A stretch of 64,000 nt of DNA from Mameliella sp. CS4 (GCF_019392335.1 NZ_JAHXRQ010000009.1:1-64000), one strand, 5' to 3'; shown: positions 48,625-58,346, numbered from the stretch's first letter. Program-made: numbers and translations. The notes: generated by a model from the sequence alone, not told the origin.

Positions 48625-49488
48625 TTACCGGGTTTTGCGCGTTTCGAACCAGATGTTCCCGTAGTTCGCGCCGAAAATGACCAGCGCGCCCAGCAGGACC
48701 AGCGGGTCCAGCGCCTCGGCGTAGACCAGAATGCCGACCAGCGCGATCACCGGCAGCCGGGCAAAGTCGATGGGCATGACAACGGTTGCAGGGGCCAGCG
48801 AGAGCGCCGTTGTCAGGCAGAAATGGGCCATCAGCCCGGCAAAGGCGATCAGCACCACCCAGGGCAGGCTGCTGGCGGCGGGCAGGGCGATGTCGCCGTC
48901 GATCCCGGCGCAGATCACGCCAAAAGCCGCCTGCATGACGGTCAGCCAGAAAAGGATGCAGGTGATCCGTTCCGTCCGGGTCAGCAGCCGGGTAAAGACC
49001 GCCGACCCGGCAAAGCCGATGGCCGCCAGGGCTGCGGTCAGCTGTCCGATATGGGCGGTTTCGGGCGAGGGGCGGGTGACGATGAGGATGCCGACAAAGC
49101 CCAGGATCGCCGCGCCCACCCGGTTGGGTGTCAGCCTTTCGCCAAGGATCAGCGCGCTCAGGAGCATGACCCAGAAGGGCGAGGTGAATTCAAGCGCGAA
49201 GACCTGCGCCAAGGGGATCGCGGTGATCGAGAAGAACCAGAGGTTCTGGCCGGAAAAATGGAACACGTTGCGGACCAGATGGGTGCGCATGTTGCGGGTC
49301 GTGATGTGCGACAGGGTGCCCGCCATTCCGGCCACCGCCAACACGATCACGATGCCGATGAGCGACCGGTACATCATGATCTCGAAGGTATCGAGATCGA
49401 GGCTGACCGCGCGCCCGGCGATGGCCATGACGGTGAAAGAGGCGATGGCCCCTGTCATCCAAAGGCAGCCGCGCAGCGTATCGTGCAT
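48625..49488 (-). CDS. DMT-superfamily (EamA) transporter
   Basis: The 287-residue product has ten membrane segments with the EamA features MMYRSLIGIVIVLAVAG near residue 38 and AQVFALEFTSPFWVMLLSALILGERLT near residue 93, the GERLT/GExx motif that ends helix four in many family members. The second half ends with an Arg/Lys-rich tail. Substrate unknown. The region upstream (49489-49722) becomes AT-rich and leads into the decayed Hint-domain gene. Confidence 0.88.
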   Translation of the reverse strand: MHDTLRGCLWMTGAIASFTVMAIAGRAVSLDLDTFEIMMYRSLIGIVIVLAVAGMAGTLSHITTRNMRTHLVRNVFHFSGQNLWFFSITAIPLAQVFALEFTSPFWVMLLSALILGERLTPNRVGAAILGFVGILIVTRPSPETAHIGQLTAALAAIGFAGSAVFTRLLTRTERITCILFWLTVMQAAFGVICAGIDGDIALPAASSLPWVVLIAFAGLMAHFCLTTALSLAPATVVMPIDFARLPVIALVGILVYAEALDPLVLLGALVIFGANYGNIWFETRKTR

Positions 49489-49722
49489 TCAAGGGAGTCC
49501 CGTTCCGTATCTGCCGCGCATCTGTGCAAGAGTGCGTCAGAATTGTCCAGATCGGATACGGGCAAAAGTCGATCTCATGGAGGCAATCGTTGGAAATCAT
49601 GTGTGTGGCGGCCGGGCGATGTTGCCGGTTGTTTTTCGATTTCAAAGGTAATCTTTTCACGTCCTTGAAGGGAGTGCTGCCAAAGCAGAATTTGGCCCTT
49701 TAGAAATATAGGTTATCCGGCG

Positions 49723-50675
49723 ATGACACTTACATTTTCCTACGCTCTGTATTTTTGAGGTCCCGTTCCGTCGGATCTGGCGCTGCCTGGTTTTTGGGCA
49801 AACACACAGCCTGTAGGCACGACCAACTGGAGCGGGCTGGAAAGAGAGTTGTTTGATGAGGAGACATTGGATTTTCTCGAAGAGGGTGATCCAATAGATC
49901 TGGATTCGACTTTAACTTGTAGTATTGCACCCTATACTGGATATGCATTTGATATTGGCGGTGAATTATACGCAATATTTGCTGAGAAGGTTAACGATTA
50001 TCAATACAAATACTACATTCCGAACAATGATCCGAACCTCGAACTGCTTTTCACCCTTCAATACGCTCTCAGTGACCCGGTACCGGTGCCCTTGCCGGTC
50101 GCTCTTGATGGATCGGTTGCCAACTGTTTTCTTGAAGGAACCCTGATCGATACGCCGTCAGGTGAGGTGGCCATACAGGAGCTTCGGGTCGGAGATCTGA
50201 TCACGGCGACTGACGGCCGCGACATCCCTGTCAAATGGGTGGGGCGGCAAACACGGCTCAACCTGTTTCGAGGTGAAGGTGCGCGCCCCGTCCGTGTCGC
50301 GGCGGGTGCGCTCGGCGATGGCCAGCCGCATACCGATCTGGTTCTGACACCCGAATACGCGCTCATTATCGACGGGCTGGCGGTCAACGCTGGCGTCTTG
50401 GTGAACGGGGCGAGAATCACATTCGATCCGGCGCCTGAGCGTGCGACCTACTACCATATCGAGACCGAGAACCACGACGTCATCCAGCCAATGGCGCACA
50501 GGCCGAAACATATATCGACTACATCGGTCGGCGGTCCTTTGACAATTTCGCCGAATACATTGAACTTTATGGTGAGGAACGCGCTATCGCGGAGTTGCCT
50601 TTCCCACGCATCATCACCAGACGTTTGTTGCCGCCCGCACTAAAGGCGCGGCTCGATGGTCAAGCTGCGGCGTAA
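49723..50675 (+). pseudogene. Broken Hint-domain (hedgehog/intein-like) gene
   Basis: Starting from the ATG at 49723, the frame reads MTLTFSYALYF and meets TGA at 49756, then continues in the same frame for about 240 codons of protein-like sequence (GPVPSDLALPGFW and on to ENHDVI). A one-base loss at 50485-50486 then shifts the frame. With it restored, the sequence continues ANGAQAETYIDYIGRRSFDNFAEY to a TAA at 50673. The second half is a Hint domain: NCFLEGTLIDTPSGEVAIQELRVGDLI with Cys as the expected nucleophile. Such proteins are frequent in Rhodobacteraceae, often as secreted repeat proteins. The first 300 bp are AT-rich compared with neighbours, suggesting foreign or decaying DNA. Sequencing error could explain one break, hardly both. 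Confidence 0.75.
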
Positions 50676-50722
50676 CAGCGTTGACGGCCCTTTGATCGCT
50701 GCAAGAAACGGGATTCCGCAAG

Positions 50723-50756
50723 AAAAAGGCCAGCCGCAGAGCGGCTGGCCTTTTTC
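50723..50756. terminator. Bidirectional terminator, 15-bp stem
   Basis: AAAAAGGCCAGCCGC (50723-50737), loop AGA and GCGGCTGGCCTTTTT (50741-50755) form a perfect hairpin with A- and T-runs on each side, serving both the Hint gene (plus) and the ATPase-zeta gene (minus). Confidence 0.92.
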
Positions 50757-50776
50757 TTGTCCAGTGAAAGACGGCC

Positions 50777-51091
50777 TCAGGCCTCTTTCATGATCTGGTC
50801 CTTGGCCATGACCAGCAGCGCCGCGCGCTTGGAGCGGATCTCATCCGCGGTGGCCTTGTCGCCCAGGTCGCCCGCGACCTTGCGCACCACGTCCTCGTGA
50901 CCGGCTTCTTCGAAATCGGCCTTGATGACCTCGACGGCATAGGCGTCGGCGTCAGAGCCGGTCTTGCCCAGCAGTTCCGCCGCCCAGAGACCCAGAAGCT
51001 TGTTGGCGCGGGCCTCGGCCTTGAACTTCATTTCCTCGTCGTGGGCGTACTTGTTCTCGAACGCGTTTTCGCGATCGTTGAAGGTGGTCAT
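50777..51091 (-). CDS. F1F0-ATPase zeta subunit (DUF1476), ATPase inhibitor
   Basis: The 104-residue protein starts MTTFNDRENAFENKYAHDEEMKFKAEARANKLLGLWAAELLG, the signature of the alphaproteobacterial zeta subunit that blocks reverse ATP hydrolysis by the F1 motor. The N-terminal inhibitory helix is followed by a four-helix domain (DAYAVEVIKADFEEAGHEDVVRKVAGDL). It is all alpha-helical and acidic. Its place beside purC, divergent, is a known Rhodobacteraceae arrangement. Confidence 0.92.
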   Translation of the reverse strand: MTTFNDRENAFENKYAHDEEMKFKAEARANKLLGLWAAELLGKTGSDADAYAVEVIKADFEEAGHEDVVRKVAGDLGDKATADEIRSKRAALLVMAKDQIMKEA

Positions 51092-51272
51092 GAGCGCGGC
51101 TCCCTCGGCAACGTAACTTTCCCTTGGGATATGCCGCTCCGGGGCGTCCGGTGCAAGGGGCAGTAGCGCCGCAGCCCGCGCCCGGCTTGCAGCATCACGG
51201 GCTCTGTACTATGGAAAACGCCACCGCGCCGGGATTCTCCATGCGCGGTCTATCCGTTTGGAAAGGGCCCCG

Positions 51273-52034
51273 ATGGCACGGCGCAAGAAAATCTACGAAG
51301 GCAAGGCGAAGATCCTGTATGAAGGCCCCGAGCCGGGCACCATCGTGCAATACTTCAAGGACGACGCCACCGCTTTCAACGCCGAGAAGAAGGACGTGAT
51401 CGAAGGCAAGGGGGTGCTGAACAACCGCCTGTCCGAGTTCTTTATGGTCGGGCTGAACGGTATCGGGGTCCCGACCCACTTCATCAAGCGGCTGAACATG
51501 CGCGAACAACTGGTCCGCGCCTGCGAGATCGTGCCGCTGGAAATCATCGTGCGCAACTATGCCGCCGGGTCGATGTCCAAGCGTCTTGGCATCGAAGAGG
51601 GAACGGCCCTGCCGCGCCCCATCGTCGAATACTGCTACAAGGACGACAAGCTGGGCGATCCGCTGGTAACCGAGGAGCATATCGCCGCCTTCGGTTGGGC
51701 CAGCCAACAGGACATGGACGATATCGTGGCGCTTGCGCTGCGGGTCAACGATTACCTGTCGGGCCTGATGTACGGTGTCGGCATCCGCCTGGTGGATTTC
51801 AAGATCGAGGTCGGCCGGGTCTACGACGGCGATTACCAGCGCCTGATCGTGGCCGATGAAATCTCGCCCGACAGCTGCCGCCTCTGGGACATCGAATCCG
51901 GTCAGAAGCTGGACAAGGACGTGTTCCGTCACGACCTGGGCAACCTGGCCGATGCCTATACCGAGGTGGCGCGCCGGCTGGGCGTGATGCCGAAATCCGC
52001 GACCCATATGGCAAAGCCCAAGCTCATCAACTGA
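51273..52034 (+). CDS. purC: SAICAR synthase
   Basis: PurC joins CAIR with aspartate in purine synthesis. The 253-residue enzyme from [18 protein letters not shown] has [46 protein letters not shown] near residue 55 and [33 protein letters not shown] near residue 175. I use 51273, with GAAAGGGCC upstream. In related genomes purS and purQ usually follow. Here a small gene and then about 10 kb of protease genes precede purS. Confidence 0.96.
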   Translation: MARRKKIYEGKAKILYEGPEPGTIVQYFKDDATAFNAEKKDVIEGKGVLNNRLSEFFMVGLNGIGVPTHFIKRLNMREQLVRACEIVPLEIIVRNYAAGSMSKRLGIEEGTALPRPIVEYCYKDDKLGDPLVTEEHIAAFGWASQQDMDDIVALALRVNDYLSGLMYGVGIRLVDFKIEVGRVYDGDYQRLIVADEISPDSCRLWDIESGQKLDKDVFRHDLGNLADAYTEVARRLGVMPKSATHMAKPKLIN

Positions 52035-52369
52035 TGTTCGGCCTGTTCCGCAAGCGTAAGGCCCCCAATCAGGCGCGCAACGACGCGCAGAGGGCAGAGC
52101 TTGCGGCGCGGGGCGACGACGGCAGCGGGGCGCGGCGCGTGGTGCATCGCGCCACGCCCAGCCCGGCGGGCGACATCAACGCCACGGTGGTACAGGATTT
52201 CCTGGCCATCAAGGGGTTCGATCTCAGCGAAATCGATGATGGCGGGTTTTCCTTTGCCGAGGAGCGCGCGGTCGCGGGCACGGATTTCGACTCTCATACC
52301 GATGAGTTGGAAAAGGCCCTGGCCGGGTGGCGTTGGCGATACGAGGGCTGGAGCTGTCCGAAGGCGTGA
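52034..52369 (+). CDS. Conserved small hypothetical protein, 111 aa
   Basis: It starts inside the purC stop (TGATG), so translation is coupled. The first 20 residues are basic ([17 protein letters not shown]), followed by an acidic domain with VVQDFLAIKGFDLSEIDDGGFSFAEERAV and an aromatic end WRWRYEGWSCP. I recognise no family. Tight coupling to purC suggests it is a normal part of the pur region and not of the protease block. Confidence 0.6.
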   Translation: MFGLFRKRKAPNQARNDAQRAELAARGDDGSGARRVVHRATPSPAGDINATVVQDFLAIKGFDLSEIDDGGFSFAEERAVAGTDFDSHTDELEKALAGWRWRYEGWSCPKA

Positions 52370-52421
52370 GCTCTGCCGGACGCTTGCCAAAGCCCCCTCC
52401 AAATTGTTTTCTAAGGTCTGG

Positions 52422-53285
52422 ATGTTCAAAAGTTATTCTTTCACTGCCATCGCGGCTTCCCTGGGCCTTGCGTTTCTGACCTCCATGACCCAGGCGGAAC
52501 CGTTCGAAGGCGACCCCATGGCCTTTGGCCGCGTGGTCCAGCCGGTTCCGGTGAGGTCGGTCAGGGTCGGCGCGGCCGGCACCCGGAACATGAACGAGCC
52601 GCTGTCGGTCTTTTCCCGGAACAGTCCGATGCGCATCGCCGCCTCGCCCGTCGGACGGCTGGATGTGCTTTATTCCAGCAATGGCAACAAGGTGCGCCAC
52701 TGTACCGCCGTCATCGTGGGCGAGGATCTGATCCTGACCTCCGATCTCTGCCTGCCTGCCGGGGGAATTATCGTGTCGATGACGCTGGTGATGGGCTATG
52801 ACGATGGTGACATGCCGTCGTCTGCGCAGGCCTACACCGTCGATCACACGCCGGTCGAGGTCGACAGCGAGACGGGCTATGCGCTGTTGCAGGTCTTTGG
52901 CGCCCCGTCACTGCGGTATGGCACCGTCCGGTTCGCACGCCGCTCGGTGCTTGCCGCGCAGCCATTGTGGATGATCGCCCATCCGGTGGCGGGACCGATG
53001 CGGATTGCCCGCCGTGACTGCGCCGCGACAGACCCCGCCATGACCGAAGACGGCTTTCTGGGCCACGGCTGCGACAGCCTGCCGGGGACCTCTGGCGCGC
53101 CGCTTTTCGATATCTCGCGGCCCCTCACGATGGCCGCGCTGCATCGGTCGGGCAACGGTCCCGAGGGCGACGCCGTGGCGGTGCCCCTCTCGCGGATCAT
53201 CGAGGCCAGCCCGCGGATCGCCCGGATCGCGCGGGAACAGCTCAAGACCTGTCAGCCGGGGCCGGGCGGCGGTTGCCGACCCTAG
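52422..53285 (+). CDS. Secreted trypsin-fold protein missing His and Asp (pseudoprotease)
   Basis: The 287-residue protein has a signal peptide (MFKSYSFTAIAASLGLAFLTSMTQA). Next come segments homologous to the neighbouring proteases: GDPMAFGRVV in place of FDPADFGKVI, then ASPVGRLDVLY. In the S1 core the catalytic His is Leu109 (ILTSDLCLP), the Asp is Gly152 (ETGYALLQVF), while Ser224 is kept (GCDSLPGTSGAPLFD). Disulphide cysteines 94, 110, 200 and 217 remain. A lone serine cannot make a normal protease, so it is probably a binding or regulatory paralogue of the active enzymes downstream. The start is ATG at 52422, without a strong ribosome site. Confidence 0.82.
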   Translation: MFKSYSFTAIAASLGLAFLTSMTQAEPFEGDPMAFGRVVQPVPVRSVRVGAAGTRNMNEPLSVFSRNSPMRIAASPVGRLDVLYSSNGNKVRHCTAVIVGEDLILTSDLCLPAGGIIVSMTLVMGYDDGDMPSSAQAYTVDHTPVEVDSETGYALLQVFGAPSLRYGTVRFARRSVLAAQPLWMIAHPVAGPMRIARRDCAATDPAMTEDGFLGHGCDSLPGTSGAPLFDISRPLTMAALHRSGNGPEGDAVAVPLSRIIEASPRIARIAREQLKTCQPGPGGGCRP

Positions 53286-53374
53286 GCCAGTGACCGAGCG
53301 TCGGGAAACCGGCCCTTGGTCTTTGGTCGGTGTCGTTCTAGCCTATGGAAAACCTCATCCGATGCGAGGTCTCC

Positions 53375-55612
53375 ATGATCCGATCCTTTGCCCTTGTGTT
53401 TTCCCTGCTCTGCGCCGCGCCGGTTTCGGCCCAGCCGGTCGAATTCGATCCCGCCGATTTCGGCAAGGTGATCCTGGCGCCGAAACAATCCGCCGGTGGC
53501 GGTGGCCTGACCTTTGAACAGGCTTTTGGCGATTACCAGAACGAGCCGATCCTGACCTACGGCGAAAACAGCCTGCCGCGCCGTCTTGGCCGGCCCGTGG
53601 GGCGTCTGGACGTGCTCTATGACAATGGTAAGACCGGGGTCTGCACCGCCTTCATCGTAGATGCGCAATATATCCTGACCAACAACCACTGCATCCCCGG
53701 GGTCGGGGGCCTTGGGGTCGTGGCCGCGCAGTTCGTCGCCGGTTTTGTGGACGGGGCACAGGCGCGCGGGGCGGAGAAATTCCAGGTCTCGACCGCGCCG
53801 GTCGAGACCAGTGTGACACTGGACTATTCGGTGCTGCGGGTCTTTGGCGATCCCTCGGCGCGGTTTGGCAAGGTCGAGCTTGCGGCAGAGGCGCCCGAGG
53901 ATGCGGAGCTGCTCTGGATCATTGGTCATCCGCAGGGCCAGGCCCAGCACATCAGCCGCGAAGGCTGTGCCGCCGACGATCCGGCCGTCTCGCCCCAGGG
54001 CAAGCTGGTTCACAGCTGTGACACGCTGGGCGGCAACTCCGGCTCGCCGGTCTTTCGCATCACCGACCGCAAGGTCGTGGCGCTGCACCACGCGGGCGAC
54101 AATCGGACGGGCTATAATTTTGCCATCCCGATGGCGCGTATCCTCGCCGAAAGCGTGGTGCTGAAGGCGGCGGCGCCCGTGCCGAAGGGGCCGCAAGTTG
54201 ATGCCCGTTGCGAAGCGATGCTGGAGGCCGCGCCGGATTTTGGCTGCGCGGGCTATGAGACGTTCCTTGAGACCTGCGAGGCACATCCGCTGGCGGCGAT
54301 GGTGTCGCGCCATGCGGAGCGGGTCTGCGAGCTGGAGGCGGCAGAGGACGCGCGCCGGCTTGCCGCTGTGCCGGAAGAAAAGACGCCCGACGCGCCCGCG
54401 CCGGCCAAACCGCCAGCCGAAGAGGCCGCGCGCGACGATGCCCCGCCTGCTGAACCGGACGCGCCTGCGCCGGATTCTCCGGCAGAGGAAGTCGTCGATC
54501 TGGACAGCCTGTCGCGCGATGCGCTCGAGGACTGGGCAAAAAAGACGGCCCGAGAGATCGAAGAGGTGCTTGACGATTCAGGCTGGGCCCGGGCCGATGC
54601 CATCAACGCGAAAATCCTGACCGAGATCTTTGCCGAGGCGATGGACGGAAACCCCCTTGCCGCGCCCGCGCGCGAGGCCGTCGCGCCTCATGTGGCGAAG
54701 ATCCTGGATATCCATGCCAAGGTCGAGGCGATCTACGCGGCGCGTGACCTTGAGGACAAGAGGATCCTGGCGCGGGTCCGCGGTGACCTTGCCATCATTC
54801 GCGAAGGCACAGAGGCTGCCGCACGCGAGTCGGCGGCGGAGTTGCTTGCGAAGTTCCAGCTTTACAAGACAGAGAAAGACCGGCTGGAACCTCTGGCGAC
54901 AGACGCGAAAAAGCAGCGCGAAGCGGCGATGAAAGCCTTGTCCGACACCCTGACAGAACCCGATCCCGGCCCGCTGGCAGCGCTGCAGCTTCTATTCCGC
55001 GAGCGCATCACGAATTTAATCGAGGATGATGTGGATGATGTGAACGCCCATGATATCACCTATCACTTTCTGCCCGCACCAGAGGGGCATGTGGCCTACT
55101 TGTGGTGCGAAGAGGGAAACAGCAAATGCCAGGGCTTTGTGCAACGCGACGGGTTCAAATACGTCGGTGCGGACTATTCTTCGAGTGTCCTGGTGCCGGG
55201 CAAGGGCTTGACCGCCGCAGAAATCCTGAATGACCCCGCCGCCTCGAAAGTGGAAATCACGGAAGAGACGGGCGGTCCGTTCTACCCGATGCGCAACGGC
55301 AAGCGGATGACATGGACCGAAAACTGGGACTGGGACACGGATCCCGAACCGGAGGCCATCTATCACATGACCCTCTTGCAGCGATGCTGCGAAATCTATG
55401 CCACATCGGACTCGGGGCGGCGGTTGGTCTGGGAGATCGAATACACCTTTGAAACAGACAACTTGGACACAAGCTACACCGAATGGTTTGATCCCAGCCT
55501 GGGCTGGGTCATTCGTTCCAAAGGCAAACAGGTCCAGAAAGGCACAAGCAAGGGCGAACGCACCAGGGTGATCCGCAAGACCTTGAGAGAGATCCTCGCC
55601 CGCCCGGACTAG
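53375..55612 (+). CDS. Secreted trypsin-like protease with Cys module, Pro/Glu linker and unknown C-terminal domain (745 aa)
   Basis: Start at 53375: GAGGTC lies upstream and the chain opens with a signal peptide cut after VSA-Q. Residues 20-105 hold EFDPADFGKV and RPVGRLDVLY. The S1 domain has a complete triad: His105 in LTNNHC, Asp150 in LDYSVL and Ser222 in GGNSGSPV. A four-cysteine module follows (C279, C291, C301, C318). Residues 335-385 are Ala/Pro/Glu-rich, residues 385-550 are helical and coiled-coil-like, and residues 550-745 are a Trp/Tyr-rich domain (HVAYLWCEEGNSKC, QRCCEIY, SLGWVIRSKG) that I do not recognise. The protein is probably periplasmic or secreted. It precedes a paralogue by 78 bp in the same direction. 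Confidence 0.87.
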   Translation: MIRSFALVFSLLCAAPVSAQPVEFDPADFGKVILAPKQSAGGGGLTFEQAFGDYQNEPILTYGENSLPRRLGRPVGRLDVLYDNGKTGVCTAFIVDAQYILTNNHCIPGVGGLGVVAAQFVAGFVDGAQARGAEKFQVSTAPVETSVTLDYSVLRVFGDPSARFGKVELAAEAPEDAELLWIIGHPQGQAQHISREGCAADDPAVSPQGKLVHSCDTLGGNSGSPVFRITDRKVVALHHAGDNRTGYNFAIPMARILAESVVLKAAAPVPKGPQVDARCEAMLEAAPDFGCAGYETFLETCEAHPLAAMVSRHAERVCELEAAEDARRLAAVPEEKTPDAPAPAKPPAEEAARDDAPPAEPDAPAPDSPAEEVVDLDSLSRDALEDWAKKTAREIEEVLDDSGWARADAINAKILTEIFAEAMDGNPLAAPAREAVAPHVAKILDIHAKVEAIYAARDLEDKRILARVRGDLAIIREGTEAAARESAAELLAKFQLYKTEKDRLEPLATDAKKQREAAMKALSDTLTEPDPGPLAALQLLFRERITNLIEDDVDDVNAHDITYHFLPAPEGHVAYLWCEEGNSKCQGFVQRDGFKYVGADYSSSVLVPGKGLTAAEILNDPAASKVEITEETGGPFYPMRNGKRMTWTENWDWDTDPEPEAIYHMTLLQRCCEIYATSDSGRRLVWEIEYTFETDNLDTSYTEWFDPSLGWVIRSKGKQVQKGTSKGERTRVIRKTLREILARPD

Positions 55613-55690
55613 GGCCAGAGATTCCGGACTTGGCGGAATGGGGTGACGGGGCGTAACCTGAGCGCATTCCTTTTTCGACGAGGCCCCGCA

Positions 55691-58273
55691 ATGCGTCCTT
55701 CCGTCCCGAGCCTATTTCTGTCCGTTCTTCTGGCCGCCCCCCTTGCGGCGCAGCCGGTGGAGTTCGACCCATCCGATTTCGGCAAGATCGTCGTAGCAAA
55801 ACGCCAGTCCGCGGGCACGGGTTTCGTGCTGGAGCAGGCCTTTGGCGATTACCAGAACGAACCCGTCATCTCTTATGGCGAAAAGAGCATCGCGCGCCGG
55901 CTGGGCCGTCCGGTGGGGCGGCTCGACGTGCTCTACAAGAACGGCAAGACCGGCTATTGTACCGCCTTCATCGTGGACACCCAGCACCTTGTCACCAACA
56001 ACCACTGCATCCCGGGCATTGGCGACGTGGGTGTTCAGGCGGCGCAGTTCGTGGCGGGGTATGTCGATGCGGCCCATCCTGACAAGGCCGAGAAATTCCA
56101 GGTGGCGCTGGAGCCGCTGGAGACCAGCGAGGCGCTGGACTATTCGGTTCTGCGCGTCTTCGGCGACCCGTCGGCGCGCTATGGCAAGGTCGAACTGGCC
56201 GATGCCAATCCCGAGCCGTCGGAATTCCTCTGGATCATCGGTCACCCACAGGGGCAGGCCCAGCATATCAGCCGTGAAGGCTGTGCCGCAGGCGATCCGC
56301 CGGTCTCGACCGAGGGCAAGGTGGTGCATACCTGCGACACGCTGGGGGGCAACTCTGGTTCACCGGTGTTCCGGATCTCCGACCGCCAGGTGGTGGCGCT
56401 GCACCATGCGGGCGACAATCGCACCGGGTTCAACTTCGGCATCCCGATGACCCGCATTCTCAAGGAAAGCACGATCCTCAAGGCGGCCGCTCCGGCACGT
56501 CCGCCGGAGCCGCCCAAGGGGCAGGGCGCCTGTGAGGTGCTCTGGACCGCGGCGGAACAGCATGGCTGCCTCGGCTACAAGACCTTCCTGGCCCAATGCG
56601 CGGAACACCCGCTTGCGCCTCTGGCGGAGGGATTGGCGGACCGGTCCTGCAAGGTGGCCAATGGCACGGACCCTGACCCGGTCGACACACCCAAGGCCGA
56701 GGAGTTGACGGCCCGCATCGACGAAGCCTTGCGCACCGCCGAACTGCAGCGGGCCGAGATCTCGCGCGAGGTCAGCGCCGCCGAGCGTGCAGTGCTCAGC
56801 CTTGAAGGCACGGTCAACCGGGCCCGCGCCCGGGCCGGAGATGCCGAATCCTCTTTCGATCCGGGCAGCACCGAGGTTTCGGCGCTTTGGGATCGGATCA
56901 CGCAGCGGTTGCGGACCCCGCTCACCGAGGCGCAAGAGCGCGCCCGCGCGATGCCGACGCTGCTCAGCGCGATCGACCGGGAGCTGGAGGTATTGAGAGG
57001 CGCCACCACCGAGGCCGAGATCGAATCCGCCCTGAAACGCATGTCCACGCTGGCAGAGTCCAGCCGCGAGCGGCTGGCCTTTGTCTCGTCCCGCAAGAGC
57101 GAGGCCGAAACCCTGTTCAAGGACGGTGAGTTGCGCGCCGTGGCGATGCTGAAGGATGCGGTCAATGATCAGCGATCCGCGAGCCTGCGGCGCGCTATCG
57201 ACCGGGCGACCCGAACCGGCGTGGAAGCGCGGGCCAAGGTCATCAGCGCCGCTGAAGAGGCGCAGGCCCTGCGCGAGGCCCACGAAGAGCTGTTGCTGGA
57301 GATCCGTCGGCTGGCCGATGCAACCCGCTCTGAAAGCGGAGAAGCCGCAGCCGAGGCCACACGGCTTTGGGACGCGCTGGCGCGCGGTCTCAGAGGCGAT
57401 GCCCTGCGCGTCAAGGCTCGTGCCAACGGAATAGCAGATTTCCAGGAACGGATTGACGCCAGCCTCGCGGACCTGCGCCGCGCGGGCACCCAGAGCGAAG
57501 TGAACATCGCCGTGCTGGAGATCGAGGCCAGCGTCGAGGGGGCCCTGTCCTGGGTGGACCTGATCTCTGACCGGATTTCCTATGGCCGAACACAGCAATC
57601 CGAGATCGCGACGCGCGTCGCCGCGCTTCGTGCGAAAGCCGAAAGCGCCGCAGCTCGCCCGCCGATCGTGGTCCGTTGCCTTGAGGTTTCGATGCCGATG
57701 TTCGCGGTCGAAGGGATTGCTGGCGTGTCACGGGACGATTTCGACGCCAATGCGGCCGAGCTGGCCTGCAGCGCCGCGCGCAAGGTCAGCGACGACCCTG
57801 CGGTGCACTATGGCTATGCCCGGGCAATGATCACCAAGAAACGCTATGGCGAGGCAATTCCGATCCTGCAGAACCGCCGCATGTCCGGGTTTACGCCCGC
57901 GCGCTACTCTCTGGGTGTGGCCTACAACAGCGGCCTTGGCGTGCGGAAGGACTATGACCGGGCGCTGGCGATCTACCGCGAGACGGCGGCAGCGGGCCTG
58001 CCGCAGGGCAAGTTCTCACTTGGGGTCTACTACAGCCTGGGCCGCGCGGTGCGCACCGATCCCGCCAAGGCGGCGGAATACCTGGTCGAGTCCATCGCCG
58101 ATGGCTATGGGCACCCGATCAGCCAGTTGCACAAGCTGCCCAATGCCACCACGCGTGAAATCCAGCGCGACCTTGTGCGGCGTGGATACCTGGGCGCCGG
58201 TCAGGTCGACGGCGCTTTTGGCCCCACCACGCGCGGCGCGCTGGAACGGCTTTTGCAGGCGGCAGCGCGCTGA
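55691..58273 (+). CDS. Secreted trypsin-like protease with Cys module, long coiled region, Sel1-like repeats and peptidoglycan-binding end (860 aa)
   Basis: Start at 55691 gives a signal peptide (MRPSVPSLFLSVLLAAPLAA-Q). The protease half is close to that of the gene before, with His105, Asp150 and Ser222, and the four-cysteine module starts at C281. Residues 340-670 are long Ala/Glu/Arg helices. From 690 come Sel1-like repeats (HYGYARAMITKKRYGEAIPILQ, ARYSLGVAYNSGLGVRKDYDRALAIYRETAAAGLPQGKFSLGVYYSLG). The last 35 residues (IQRDLVRRGYLGAGQVDGAFGPTTRGALERL) match the peptidoglycan-binding domain-1 pattern. A wall-bound protease is suggested. The chain length is unusual for an S1 protease. Confidence 0.87.
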   Translation: MRPSVPSLFLSVLLAAPLAAQPVEFDPSDFGKIVVAKRQSAGTGFVLEQAFGDYQNEPVISYGEKSIARRLGRPVGRLDVLYKNGKTGYCTAFIVDTQHLVTNNHCIPGIGDVGVQAAQFVAGYVDAAHPDKAEKFQVALEPLETSEALDYSVLRVFGDPSARYGKVELADANPEPSEFLWIIGHPQGQAQHISREGCAAGDPPVSTEGKVVHTCDTLGGNSGSPVFRISDRQVVALHHAGDNRTGFNFGIPMTRILKESTILKAAAPARPPEPPKGQGACEVLWTAAEQHGCLGYKTFLAQCAEHPLAPLAEGLADRSCKVANGTDPDPVDTPKAEELTARIDEALRTAELQRAEISREVSAAERAVLSLEGTVNRARARAGDAESSFDPGSTEVSALWDRITQRLRTPLTEAQERARAMPTLLSAIDRELEVLRGATTEAEIESALKRMSTLAESSRERLAFVSSRKSEAETLFKDGELRAVAMLKDAVNDQRSASLRRAIDRATRTGVEARAKVISAAEEAQALREAHEELLLEIRRLADATRSESGEAAAEATRLWDALARGLRGDALRVKARANGIADFQERIDASLADLRRAGTQSEVNIAVLEIEASVEGALSWVDLISDRISYGRTQQSEIATRVAALRAKAESAAARPPIVVRCLEVSMPMFAVEGIAGVSRDDFDANAAELACSAARKVSDDPAVHYGYARAMITKKRYGEAIPILQNRRMSGFTPARYSLGVAYNSGLGVRKDYDRALAIYRETAAAGLPQGKFSLGVYYSLGRAVRTDPAKAAEYLVESIADGYGHPISQLHKLPNATTREIQRDLVRRGYLGAGQVDGAFGPTTRGALERLLQAAAR

Positions 58274-58346
58274 CCGCCTATTGAGGCTGGACCGCATCAG
58301 CGGTCCGGCCCATTGCCGTCAATCCATCCGCACCAACCCTGTGCCG

